Assembly: GCF_015910445.1 (NCBI RefSeq)
Contig: NZ_CP048882.1
Location: 6,383,501 to 6,447,500, forward strand
Length of the DNA: 64,000 bases
Origin: Streptomyces bathyalis
GTDB lineage: Bacteria > Actinomycetota > Actinomycetes > Streptomycetales > Streptomycetaceae
Direction: 5' to 3'
Shown here: positions 45,004-53,393 of the stretch, piece after piece
Numbering within the stretch: position 1 is the stretch's first letter
Layout of the letters: every line of letters starts with the position of its first letter
The notes under the pieces: generated by a model
Told to the model about the DNA's origin: nothing
The model's input: only the letters and a program-made list of their open reading frames with translations
Databases searched by the model: none
Made by a program: the position numbers and the translations under genes

Positions 45004-48000
45004 ATGCCGGGATTCGTGCACCTGCACGTCGCCTCCGGATTCTCCATGAGATACGGGGCCTCCCACCCCGAGACGCTGGCCGAACGCGCCGCCGAGCGCG
45101 GCATGGACGCGGTCGCGCTCACCGACCGGGACACCCTCGCCGGAGCGGTCCGCTTCGCCCGTGCGAGTGCCGGCGCCGGGGTGCGTCCCGTCTACGGGGT
45201 GGATCTGGCCGTGGCGGAGCGGCCGGAGAAGAAGAGCGCGGGGCGCCGCCGCCGTACCCCCGTCAGGGGTGGGGCCTTCATCGACGAATCGGCACAGCGG
45301 GTCGTCTTCCTCGCCGGGCAGGGTGCGGCGGGGTGGGAGCGCCTGTGCCGGCTGGTCACGGCTGCCCACGCCTCCGGCGCTGAGCGTCCCCGGCTGGAGT
45401 GGAAGGACCTGGCCGCGGTGGGAGGTGCGTCCGGCGCGGGAGGCTCCGGAGCGGAAGAGGGGGCGCTGACCGTGCTGCTCGGCCCCGACTCCGACGTCGG
45501 CCGGTCGCTCGCCGCCGGCCGGCCCGACCGCGCGGCACGGCAACTGGACGGCTGGCGGGAGATCTTCGGTACGCAGGCGCTGCGCCTGGAGGTCGGCGCG
45601 CACGTGCCGACGCGGGAGTCCGCGCGGATGCTGGGTCTCGCGGCAGGGGAGGGGATCAAGCCCGTACTGGCCAACGGGGTGCGCTACGCCGATCCGGGCC
45701 AGGGCCCGGTCGCGGACGTACTGGACGCCGCACGCCGCCTGGTCCCCGTCGACCCCCGGAAGGGACTGGACAGCGGCGAGCGGTGGCTCAAGGGCCCCGA
45801 GGCCATGGCCTCGGCCGCGGAGCGCATCGCTCTTGCCGCGGGCTACCGGAGCGACACCGCGAACCGGCTGCTGGCGGTGACCGAGGAGACCGCCGGGAGC
45901 TGCCGAGTCGACCCGGAGTACGACATCGGCATCGGCCGAGTGCACTTCCCCGAGCCGTGGCTGGTCGGTGCGGGCGGAGGCAGGAGCGCCGAGCGCGTGC
46001 TGCGGTCACGGTGTGCGGCCGGGATGGTCGCCCGGCGGTACGAGGGGCAGCGGGAGCGCTGGGAGAGACTCGAACACGAGCTGCGGATCATCGAAGGGCT
46101 GGGCTTCTCCTCCTACTTCCTCACCGTCGCGCAGGTCGTGGAGGACGCACGGGCGATGGGCGTGCGGGTCGCGGCGCGCGGCTCGGGCGCCGGATCGCTG
46201 GTCAATCATCTGCTGGGCATCGCGCACGCTGATCCCGTCGAACACGGCCTTCTCATGGAGCGGTTCCTCTCACCGAGCCGCGCCGCACTGCCGGACATCG
46301 ACATCGACGTGGAATCGGCACGGAGGCTGGAGGTCTACCGCGCCATCTTCGACCGCTTCGGCGAGGAGCGCGTCGCGGCCGTCGCCATGCCGGAGACCTA
46401 CCGGGTGCGGCACGCGATCCGCGACGTGGGTGCGGCGCTGAGCATCGACCCCGCCGAGACCGACCGGCTCGCGAAGTCGTTCCCGCACATACGGGCGCGC
46501 GACGCGCGTGCCGCTCTCGATGAGCTTCCCGAACTGCGCGGCGTGGACGCCGAGAAGTACGGGCCCCGCTTCTGGGACCTGGTCGAGTCGCTGGACGCAC
46601 TGCCCCGCGGTATCGCCATGCACCCGTGCGGGGTGCTGCTCTCGGACTCCTCGCTCCGCGCCCGTACGCCCGTCGTTCCCACCAGCGGCGAGATTCCCTT
46701 CGGCCCCGCCGGTCCGGGGCCCGGGGGCACTTCCCCGGGGGAGGAGTCAGGGGGAGAGGCCAGGGGGAGCGCGCCCGTCGCGATGTCGCAGTTCGACAAG
46801 GACGACGTGGAGGAGCTGGGGCTGCTCAAGCTGGATGTGCTGGGGGTGCGGATGCAGTCCGCGATGGCGCACGCGGTCGCGGAGATCGAGCGGACCGGCG
46901 GCGGCCATGTCGCGCTGGACGAGGTGCCCGAGGACGATCCGCAGACGTACGAGCTGATCCGCTCCACCGAGACGCTCGGCTGCTTCCAGATCGAATCGCC
47001 GGGCCAGCGCGACCTGGTGGGACGGCTGCAGCCGGAGAGCTTCCACCATCTCGTCGTCGACATCTCGCTGTTCCGGCCGGGACCGGTCGTCGCCGACATG
47101 GTGCGGCCGTTCATCGAGGCGCGGCACGGCCGTCGGCCCGCCTCGTATCCGCACCCGGATCTGGAGCCGGCGCTGCGCGAGACGTTCGGTGTCGTTGTCT
47201 TCCACGAGCAGATCATCGAGATCCTGTCCGTCATGACCGGATGCGGCCGTGCCATGGCCGACGAGGCGCGGCGTGCCCTCTCGGACGACGAGCGGCAGGG
47301 GAGAGTGCGGGCCTGGTTCACGCAGGAGGCGTCCCGGCGCGGGTACGACGCCGAGGCCGTCGAACGCACCTGGGAGATCGTGGAGGCATTCGGCTCCTAC
47401 GGCTTCTGCAAGGCGCACGCCGTCGCCTTCGCCGTTCCGACGTATCAGTCGGCGTGGCTGAAGGCCCATCATCCGGCGGCTTTCTACGCGGGGCTGCTGG
47501 AGCACGACCCGGGGATGTACCCCAAGAGGCTGCTGCTGGCGGACGCGCGCAGGCGCGGGGTGCCGGTGCTGCCGCTGGATGTGAACCGCTCGTCGGTCGG
47601 CTATCAGATCGAACTGGTGTCTGATTTCAGGGGTGTTGGAGACGGGACCGCGGACACCACGGGACCCTCCTCCGAACTCCCGGACCGTCAGGAACACGCG
47701 GGCTATGCGGAACATGCGGAACGGCGCCTGTGGGGGCTGCGTCTCGCCCTCTCCGAAGTGCAGGGCATCAGCGAGGCGGACGCGGAGCGCGTCGCCGCCG
47801 GGCAGCCCTACGACTCGCTGGCGGACCTCTGGCGGCGGGCACGGCCGCCGCGTCCCGTCGCCGAAAGGCTCGCGCGCGTCGGGGCGCTGGACGCCTTCAC
47901 ACCCGACGGCAACCGCCGCGATCTGCTGCTCCAGATCGCCGAACTCCACCGTCAGCAGCGCGGCAGATCCGGTGCCCGCGAGGGGCAGCTGGCACTGGAC

Positions 48001-48705
48001 CATCTGGCGAAAGGTTCCGCCGCGCCCGAGCCGGCCGGGCTTCCCGACCTCGACGCGGACGAGCGGCTGGGAGCGGAACTCGGTGTCCTCGGCATGGACA
48101 CCTCCCGGCACCTCATGGACGATCACACCGCCTTCCTGCGGGAGTTGGGCGCGTACACCGCACGTGCGCTGCGCGACGCACGGCACGGTGAGACGGTCCT
48201 GGTCGCGGGGGCCAAGGCAGCGACCCAGACCCCGCCGATCCGCTCCGGGCGGCGCGTCATCTTCAGCACCCTCGACGACGGCACGGGGCTGGTCGACCTC
48301 GCCTTCTTCGACGACAGCCACGCGGCCTGTGCGCACACCGTCTTCCACTCCTGGCTGCTGTTGGTGCGGGGAGTGGTGCAGCGGCGCGGGCCGCGCAGCC
48401 TCAGCGTGGTCGGGTCGGCGGCATGGGATCTGGCCGAGCTGGCCGAACTGCGCCGCGCCGGTGGCCTGGACGCGGTCACGGCCAGGCTGGCGGAGCCGCC
48501 CATGAGCCCCGAGCCGGATCAGGACGAGGGGAGCGGCGAGGACCAGAACCAGGGCGCGAGCACCGGTTCCGGGGGCCGAACCGTCGAGGTGGCCAAGGGT
48601 TACGAGATGCATCCCTGGGCCGATCTGCGTCCTCCCGGGGATGCCGCCGGTTCTCCGAACGCCCTGCGCAAGCTCTGGCACTCCAGCCCGGGGAGCGCGG
48701 GATGA
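45004..48705 (+). CDS. dnaE2: Error-prone DNA polymerase III alpha subunit DnaE2 (ImuC)
   Basis: 1233 residues. N-terminal PHP domain (FVHLHVASGFSMRYGASHPETLAERAAERGMDAVALTDRDTLAGAVRFARA), C-family palm/fingers with ELRIIEGLGFSSYFLTVAQVVEDARAMGVRVAARGSGAGSLV, the catalytic PDIDIDVES, RVRHAIRDVG, GFCKAHAVAFAVPTYQSAWLKAHHPAAFYAGLLEHDPGMYP, then a helix-hairpin-helix (LALSEVQGISEADAERVAAG) and an OB fold (RRVIFSTLDDGTGLVDLAFF). Acidic/Gly-rich inserts make it longer than usual (about 1080-1180). DnaE2-type enzymes perform damage-induced, mutagenic synthesis. ATG 45004 has GGAGG 8 bp upstream; a consensus LexA box precedes it. Coupled to the next gene by ATGA. Confidence 0.93.
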   Translation: MPGFVHLHVASGFSMRYGASHPETLAERAAERGMDAVALTDRDTLAGAVRFARASAGAGVRPVYGVDLAVAERPEKKSAGRRRRTPVRGGAFIDESAQRVVFLAGQGAAGWERLCRLVTAAHASGAERPRLEWKDLAAVGGASGAGGSGAEEGALTVLLGPDSDVGRSLAAGRPDRAARQLDGWREIFGTQALRLEVGAHVPTRESARMLGLAAGEGIKPVLANGVRYADPGQGPVADVLDAARRLVPVDPRKGLDSGERWLKGPEAMASAAERIALAAGYRSDTANRLLAVTEETAGSCRVDPEYDIGIGRVHFPEPWLVGAGGGRSAERVLRSRCAAGMVARRYEGQRERWERLEHELRIIEGLGFSSYFLTVAQVVEDARAMGVRVAARGSGAGSLVNHLLGIAHADPVEHGLLMERFLSPSRAALPDIDIDVESARRLEVYRAIFDRFGEERVAAVAMPETYRVRHAIRDVGAALSIDPAETDRLAKSFPHIRARDARAALDELPELRGVDAEKYGPRFWDLVESLDALPRGIAMHPCGVLLSDSSLRARTPVVPTSGEIPFGPAGPGPGGTSPGEESGGEARGSAPVAMSQFDKDDVEELGLLKLDVLGVRMQSAMAHAVAEIERTGGGHVALDEVPEDDPQTYELIRSTETLGCFQIESPGQRDLVGRLQPESFHHLVVDISLFRPGPVVADMVRPFIEARHGRRPASYPHPDLEPALRETFGVVVFHEQIIEILSVMTGCGRAMADEARRALSDDERQGRVRAWFTQEASRRGYDAEAVERTWEIVEAFGSYGFCKAHAVAFAVPTYQSAWLKAHHPAAFYAGLLEHDPGMYPKRLLLADARRRGVPVLPLDVNRSSVGYQIELVSDFRGVGDGTADTTGPSSELPDRQEHAGYAEHAERRLWGLRLALSEVQGISEADAERVAAGQPYDSLADLWRRARPPRPVAERLARVGALDAFTPDGNRRDLLLQIAELHRQQRGRSGAREGQLALDHLAKGSAAPEPAGLPDLDADERLGAELGVLGMDTSRHLMDDHTAFLRELGAYTARALRDARHGETVLVAGAKAATQTPPIRSGRRVIFSTLDDGTGLVDLAFFDDSHAACAHTVFHSWLLLVRGVVQRRGPRSLSVVGSAAWDLAELAELRRAGGLDAVTARLAEPPMSPEPDQDEGSGEDQNQGASTGSGGRTVEVAKGYEMHPWADLRPPGDAAGSPNALRKLWHSSPGSAG

Positions 48706-49793
48706 GCGAATCCGGCGAGCACGGCGAGCACAGTGAACTCAGCGGGCCCGGCGAGCACAGTGAGCTCAGCGGACCCGGCGAGCATGACGGCGGGCCGGGC
48801 GGACAACTGCGCGTGCTGTACGTCCACTTCGGGGGCAGAGTCCGTCAAGTGGACGAGGACCGCCCGGAGTTCTCCGTGCTGCTCGGTCTCCTCGCCCGTT
48901 TCACCCCCGTCGTGCAGGCGCTGGCGCCCGATGCCGCGCTCGCCGACGTGCGTGGCGCGCTGCGGTACTTCGACCGTGACGCACCCGGGCTGGCCCGGCT
49001 CATCCGTCTCCGCGTGCTGGCCCTGTACGACACCGAGTGCACCGTCGGAGTCGCCGTCAATCCGCTGCTCGCGAGGATGGCCGCGCACTCCGGGCCCCCG
49101 GGTGCGGTGCGGGTCGTGCGTCTGGAGGAGACCGCCGGGTTCCTCGCCGGCAAGCCCGTCGCGGCACTGCACGGCGTCGGCCCGGTGACCGCTCGCACCC
49201 TGTGCTCGTACGGTCTGGACACCGTCGGCCGCGTCGCCGGCGCCCCGCCCGCCACCCTGCAGCGCATCCTCGGCGCGAAGACCGGCCGCCTCCTCCGGGA
49301 GCGCGCCCGCGGCATCGACCCGACACCGGTGGTTCCCGATGAACCGGCACGCTCGGAGAGCTCCGAATTCCGCTTCGGCCGGGACGAGATCGACCCGGCC
49401 GAGCGCCGCCGCGCGCTGCTCACCCTCGCCGACGAACTGGGCTTCCGTATGCGCACCGGCGGGCAGGTGGCCCGCGCGCTGACCCTCACCGTCCGCTATG
49501 CCGACCGCTCCGTCACCACGCGCACCCGCACGCTCGCCGAACCGACCGCGCACACCCCGGCGTTGACCGCCGCCGCCTATGCCATGCACGACGGGCTCGG
49601 GTTGCAGCGGGCCCGCGTGCGCGCGGTGACCCTGCGCGCGGAGGAGCTGATGCCGGCCGAACTCGCCTCCCTGCAGCTGTCCCTGGACCCCCGTGAGGAG
49701 AAGGCCAGGCGCGCCGAGGCGGCTGCCGACCGGGCCCGGCTGCGGTTCGGTGCGGCAGCGGCGCATCCCGCGGGACTGTTCGACGCGGCGTAG
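48702..49793 (+). CDS. ImuB-like Y-family DNA polymerase homologue
   Basis: 363 residues, overlapping dnaE2 by 4 bp. After a 35-residue arm encoded partly by 27-bp repeats, the Y-family palm begins at LRVLYVHFGG, where the catalytic aspartate of active enzymes (DxDxF) is replaced by histidine (H42). The SxDExxLD motif reads APDAALADVRG, lacking the glutamate. HhH motifs (PVAALHGVGPVTARTLCSYGLDTVGRVAGAP) and a little-finger domain with SSEFRFGRDEIDP follow. Loss of the metal-binding acids suggests a non-catalytic clamp-binding adaptor like ImuB rather than an active DinB. SOS-controlled together with dnaE2. Confidence 0.82.
   Translation: MSESGEHGEHSELSGPGEHSELSGPGEHDGGPGGQLRVLYVHFGGRVRQVDEDRPEFSVLLGLLARFTPVVQALAPDAALADVRGALRYFDRDAPGLARLIRLRVLALYDTECTVGVAVNPLLARMAAHSGPPGAVRVVRLEETAGFLAGKPVAALHGVGPVTARTLCSYGLDTVGRVAGAPPATLQRILGAKTGRLLRERARGIDPTPVVPDEPARSESSEFRFGRDEIDPAERRRALLTLADELGFRMRTGGQVARALTLTVRYADRSVTTRTRTLAEPTAHTPALTAAAYAMHDGLGLQRARVRAVTLRAEELMPAELASLQLSLDPREEKARRAEAAADRARLRFGAAAAHPAGLFDAA
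48723..48776 (+). repeat. Two 27-bp tandem repeats at the 5' end of the imuB-like gene
   Basis: Units 48723-48749 and 48750-48776 differ at few positions (core GGCGAGCACAGTGA) and encode GEHSELSGP; a third degenerate unit follows. They enlarge the flexible N-terminal arm. Confidence 0.7.
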
Positions 49794-49811
49794 CCGTGGC
49801 CGGGCAGGCAC

Positions 49812-51338
49812 TCAGCCGTCGAGGCAGCCGCTGTCCGTACGAGCGGGAGCGGCGGCCGACGAGAATGCCGCCCCCTTCGCAGCGCTCTCGTCCTCATACC
49901 TGCCGTCTGTGATCGACGTTTGCCCCGGTCCGCGCAGCACGATGAGCGCGATGACGAAGGCGGTGGCGAGCAGCCCCGCACCGATGGTGAAGGCCAGGTG
50001 ATAGCCGCCGGTCAGCGCCTCGGCCCGGCTCCTGCCCTGTGCGAGCAGACCCTCGCTGCGTGAAGCCGCCATGGTGGAGAGCACCGCGACGCCCGCAGCC
50101 ATGCCGATCTGCTGGGTGGTGTTGAAGAGTCCGGAGGCGAGCCCGGCATCGTCGTCCCCCGCACCGGACATCGCGAGGGAGGTCAGTGCGGGGAGGGCCA
50201 GCCCGAAGCCGGCAGCGAGAAGCATCACCGGGAGCAGGTCGGTCGCGTAGTGCGCCTGCACGGGGATTCGGGTGAGCAGTCCCAGGACCCCGATCAGGAG
50301 GACGAGCCCTGTCAGCAGGACGTTGCGCTCGCCGTAGCGGGCGATCAAGCGGGCCGAGACGCCCAGGGACACCACACCGATGACCGCTGCTGCCGGGAGC
50401 ATGGCCAGGCCGGTGCTGGCGGCGCCGTATCCGAGCACCTTCTGCAGGTAGAGGGCGACGAGGACCTGGAACGAGAACAGCGCGGCCACCATAAGGACTT
50501 GCACCAGATTGGCCCCGCAGACGCTACGCGACCGGAGGATCCGCAGCGGCATGAGGGGTGTTGTGGCAGTGGCCTGGCGGAGTGTGAACGCGGCGAGCAG
50601 AGCTGCGGCGAGTGCTCCGCAGCCGAGCGTGGGTGCCGAAGTCCAGCCGTGCTCTTCGACGTTGACGACGGTGTAGATCCCCGTCATCAACCCCGTGGTG
50701 ACGAGGAAGGCTCCGATCACATCGGCTCCGGCCCTGATGCCGAGCCCGCGGTCTGCGGGCAGGAAGGGTACGGCAGCCGCGAGAGCCGCGAGTCCGATCG
50801 GCAGGTTGATGAAGAAGATCCAGTGCCAGTTGAGTTCGTCGGTGAGAACTCCGCCGAGGACCTGGCCGATCGATGCACCGGCCGCGCCGGTGAAGCTGAA
50901 CACGGCGATCGCCTTGGCCCGCTCATTGGGCGCGGTGAAGAGTGTCACGAGGATGCCCAGGCCGACGGCGGAGGCCATCGCGCAGCCGACCCCCTGCAGG
51001 AACCGGGCAGTGATCAGCACCGCGGGAGATCCGGCGGCACCCGCCAGGAGCGAGGCCGAGGTGAAGAGTCCGGTACCGGTCATGAACATGCGCTTGCGGC
51101 CGATCAGATCGCCGAGTCTTCCGGCGAGCAGCAGCAGGCTTCCGAAGGCGATCAGGTAGGCGTTGACGACCCAGCTCAGGCTTACGGAAGAGAATCCGAG
51201 ATCGCTCTGGATGGCCGGCATGGCCACGGTCACGATGCTGCCGTCGAGGATGGTCATCAGCATCCCGGTGGTGACGACGGCGAGGGCGGGCCACCGAAAG
51301 CGCGGAGCGTCGGGGGGCGGGGCGGAGGTTGCGGACAT
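49812..51338 (-). CDS. DHA2-family MFS drug efflux transporter
   Basis: 508 residues with about 14 membrane helices. MLMTILDGSIVTVAMPAIQSDLGFSSVSLSWVVNAYLIAFGSLLLLAGRLGDLIGRKRMF contains the D1 and motif A (GRLGDLIGRKR), and helix 5 region FLQGVGCAMASAVGLGILVTLF and FTGAAGASIGQVLGGVLTDELNWHWIFFINLPIG carry motif C. ATG 51338 with GGAGA 5 bp upstream. The adjacent MarR-type regulator, encoded just upstream on the same strand, probably represses it. Substrate unknown. Confidence 0.92.
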   Translation of the reverse strand: MSATSAPPPDAPRFRWPALAVVTTGMLMTILDGSIVTVAMPAIQSDLGFSSVSLSWVVNAYLIAFGSLLLLAGRLGDLIGRKRMFMTGTGLFTSASLLAGAAGSPAVLITARFLQGVGCAMASAVGLGILVTLFTAPNERAKAIAVFSFTGAAGASIGQVLGGVLTDELNWHWIFFINLPIGLAALAAAVPFLPADRGLGIRAGADVIGAFLVTTGLMTGIYTVVNVEEHGWTSAPTLGCGALAAALLAAFTLRQATATTPLMPLRILRSRSVCGANLVQVLMVAALFSFQVLVALYLQKVLGYGAASTGLAMLPAAAVIGVVSLGVSARLIARYGERNVLLTGLVLLIGVLGLLTRIPVQAHYATDLLPVMLLAAGFGLALPALTSLAMSGAGDDDAGLASGLFNTTQQIGMAAGVAVLSTMAASRSEGLLAQGRSRAEALTGGYHLAFTIGAGLLATAFVIALIVLRGPGQTSITDGRYEDESAAKGAAFSSAAAPARTDSGCLDG

Positions 51339-51411
51339 GGGTCTCTCCTGTCGACTCAGCAGAAGGAAAGACCTTAGCAGATTGTTTTGTTGTAGATGAT
51401 TTTCTTCGGGT

Positions 51412-51900
51412 CTACTTCTCCCGCTGGCGTGCTCGCCGCACCGGGTGCGGGTTCTCGGCGGCTGTGGCCAGATGTCCGGCGATCAAGTGCCTCAATGCCC
51501 TCAGAAAGGTCTGCCGGTCCTTCTCGGGAAGCGCCGCCAGTGCTTCCTCGTGGACGCGGTCGACGATCTTCTGACTCCGCTCGGCGACCCGGGAGCCTTC
51601 CTCGGTGACCGCGATGATCCGGGCCCGCCGGTCCCGGCTGGACGGGCGGCGCTCGGCGAGGCCGGCCTTCTCCAGTGCGTCCACCGTCACCACCATGGTG
51701 GTCTTGTCCATGTCGCCGATCTCGGCGAGCTGGATCTGGGTGCGCTCCTCCTCCAGTGCGTGCACCAGTACGCAGTGCATGCGTGCCGTCAGTCCGGCCT
51801 CGGCGAGCGCTGCGGACATCTGGCTCCGGAGCACGTGACTGGTGTGATCCAGCAGGTAGGACAGGTCGGGTTCGGTGCTGGTGGGTGTCATGGAGGTCAT
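51412..51900 (-). CDS. MarR-family transcriptional regulator
   Basis: 162 residues: dimerisation helix (YLLDHTSHVLRSQMSAALAEAGL), winged helix-turn-helix (QIQLAEIGDMDKTTMVVTVDALEKAGLAERRPSSRDRRARIIAVTEEG, with the wing DRRAR), and a C-terminal dimer helix. It lies 73 bp upstream of the transporter gene on the same strand; that gap is AT-rich (GATTGTTTTGTTGTAGATGATTTTC) and should contain the transporter promoter and operator. A palindrome ATCTG-TGG-CAGAT at 51922-51934 lies upstream of its own ATG and may serve autoregulation. Confidence 0.9.
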   Translation of the reverse strand: MTSMTPTSTEPDLSYLLDHTSHVLRSQMSAALAEAGLTARMHCVLVHALEEERTQIQLAEIGDMDKTTMVVTVDALEKAGLAERRPSSRDRRARIIAVTEEGSRVAERSQKIVDRVHEEALAALPEKDRQTFLRALRHLIAGHLATAAENPHPVRRARQREK

Positions 51901-52315
51901 GTTCGCCAGCGTAGCAACCCGATCTGTGGCAGATTATCCGCAAAGGGTCATTCCTGTGCCCAGGCCTCGTTCCGAGACCTTCGAACCCGATCACTGCGGG
52001 GCGGCAGCAGTTGACCGGTCCGGCCGCCTCGAAGCAAGCGATCGGAGCGAGCGTCATGGCACAGGCGACGATCTTGAAGATCGCTTTGCCCGCCTCGGCG
52101 AGATCCAGCACGGGCGGGACCCACTGCGATTCCCGTATGCAGGATCGCCGCCACCGCACAACACGGCCGGCGGACCCGCCTGTCGCAGATCGTCCTCGTC
52201 GTACAGAACTCATCGTGGATCACACGTGACAGCGAGGGGAGCCCGGCTGGGCAGCCGGGCAGAGCGGACCAGTCGGGCCGGGCGGGCCTGCCGGTAGACC
52301 GCGGCGCGGGCCGCG
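51901..52315. other. Intergenic region without recognised gene
   Basis: About 415 bp between the marR-type and SpoU genes. It contains the ATCTG-TGG-CAGAT palindrome at 51922-51934. Frames exist on both strands but none shows a known domain, a good ribosome-binding site or clear codon bias. Confidence 0.5.
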
Positions 52316-53200
52316 TCAGCGACGGCCGGCGGCGATGCGCTGCCGTGAGACCTCGTACAGCACGGCGGTCGCGGCGCCGGCCGCGTTGAGCGAACTGGCC
52401 GATCCGCTCATCGGGATGCGCACCGTGAGATCGCACAGCTGGCGCCAGGCCGCGCTGAGCCCCGCGGTCTCGTTCCCGACGAGGAGCAGTACGGGGCCGG
52501 TCAGGTCGGAGTCGAAGAGGTCCGTGGCGCCGTCCTCGTCGGTGCCGACGATCGTGACGCGCCGTCCGAGCGCCCTGTGCCGCTCCAGCCATGCGATCAC
52601 CTCACGCTGCGAGGGCACCCGCACCGCGGGCAGCGCGAAGAGCGAACCGGTGCTGGCCCGCACCGACTTGGGGTCGTAGACGTCGGCGGCGTGTCCGGTC
52701 ACGATCACGCCGCCGGCGCCGAAGGCGTCCGCGGAGCGGATGACCGTGCCGATGTTCCCGGGGCCGGTGGGGCGGTCGAAGAGCACGCCGAGGAAGCCGT
52801 CGTCCACGCCGATGCGGGACAGATCGTCCTCCGGCATCTCGAGCACCGCGACGACCTCGGGCGCGCTCTCGTCCTTCCCGCCGAGCTCGGCGAGGAGTTC
52901 GGGTGCCATCGCGACCCGTTCGGTGTGGACGTCGCGCACCAGGTCCTCGGCCCAGCGCGAGAGCGGCCGCCGCGTGGAGTGGATCAACGCCCTCACCGGC
53001 CAGCCGTGTTCGACGGCGAGCGTGATGGGGCGCACTCCCTGGACGAGGAACTCCCGTGTGCGCTGCCGCTTGTTCCGGTTGGTCAGCAGCGACTGCCACT
53101 GCTGGAAGCGGGCGTTGCGGGAGGTGATCTTCTGAACCAGGGGACTTCCTCCCGCTCGTGACTTCGTGCCGCCGCGGCAGCCTACACAAGAGCCGGGCAC
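52316..53200 (-). CDS. SpoU/TrmH-family RNA 2'-O-ribose methyltransferase
   Basis: 294 residues as given. The N-terminal substrate domain (KITSRNARFQQWQSLLTNRNKRQRTREFLVQGVRPITLA) precedes a SPOUT trefoil-knot domain with the three family motifs: DRPTGPGNIGTVIRSADAFGA (motif 1), LLLVGNETAGLS (motif 2) and VRIPMSGSASSLNAAGAATAVLYE (motif 3). Methylates tRNA or rRNA; the target is not predictable. The start is unclear: GTG 53200 gives the longest frame but weak context, while a CTG giving LVQKITSRNARF has GGAGG about 8 bp upstream and matches homologous N-termini. Confidence 0.9.
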   Translation of the reverse strand: MPGSCVGCRGGTKSRAGGSPLVQKITSRNARFQQWQSLLTNRNKRQRTREFLVQGVRPITLAVEHGWPVRALIHSTRRPLSRWAEDLVRDVHTERVAMAPELLAELGGKDESAPEVVAVLEMPEDDLSRIGVDDGFLGVLFDRPTGPGNIGTVIRSADAFGAGGVIVTGHAADVYDPKSVRASTGSLFALPAVRVPSQREVIAWLERHRALGRRVTIVGTDEDGATDLFDSDLTGPVLLLVGNETAGLSAAWRQLCDLTVRIPMSGSASSLNAAGAATAVLYEVSRQRIAAGRR

Positions 53201-53393
53201 TCACAGAATCTTCACAGCACGCTTATGGCCCTCCCAAGTTACCGCTGCGTTAATTGACGTGACTTCGACAAGTGTGGTCTGCCTCACTTCAGTTGCCCCC
53301 ACCAGAGCCACCACCCCCCACGCAGCACCCCTGCACCACCCCCCACGAGGCGCCACAGGAAAAACGCCCCCTCACCCCCACGAGGAGACGGCA

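Noticed and set aside
51948..52592. Frames in the gap upstream of the SpoU gene
   Set aside because: No recognisable domain, no ribosome-binding site, and partial overlap with the methyltransferase gene in antisense.
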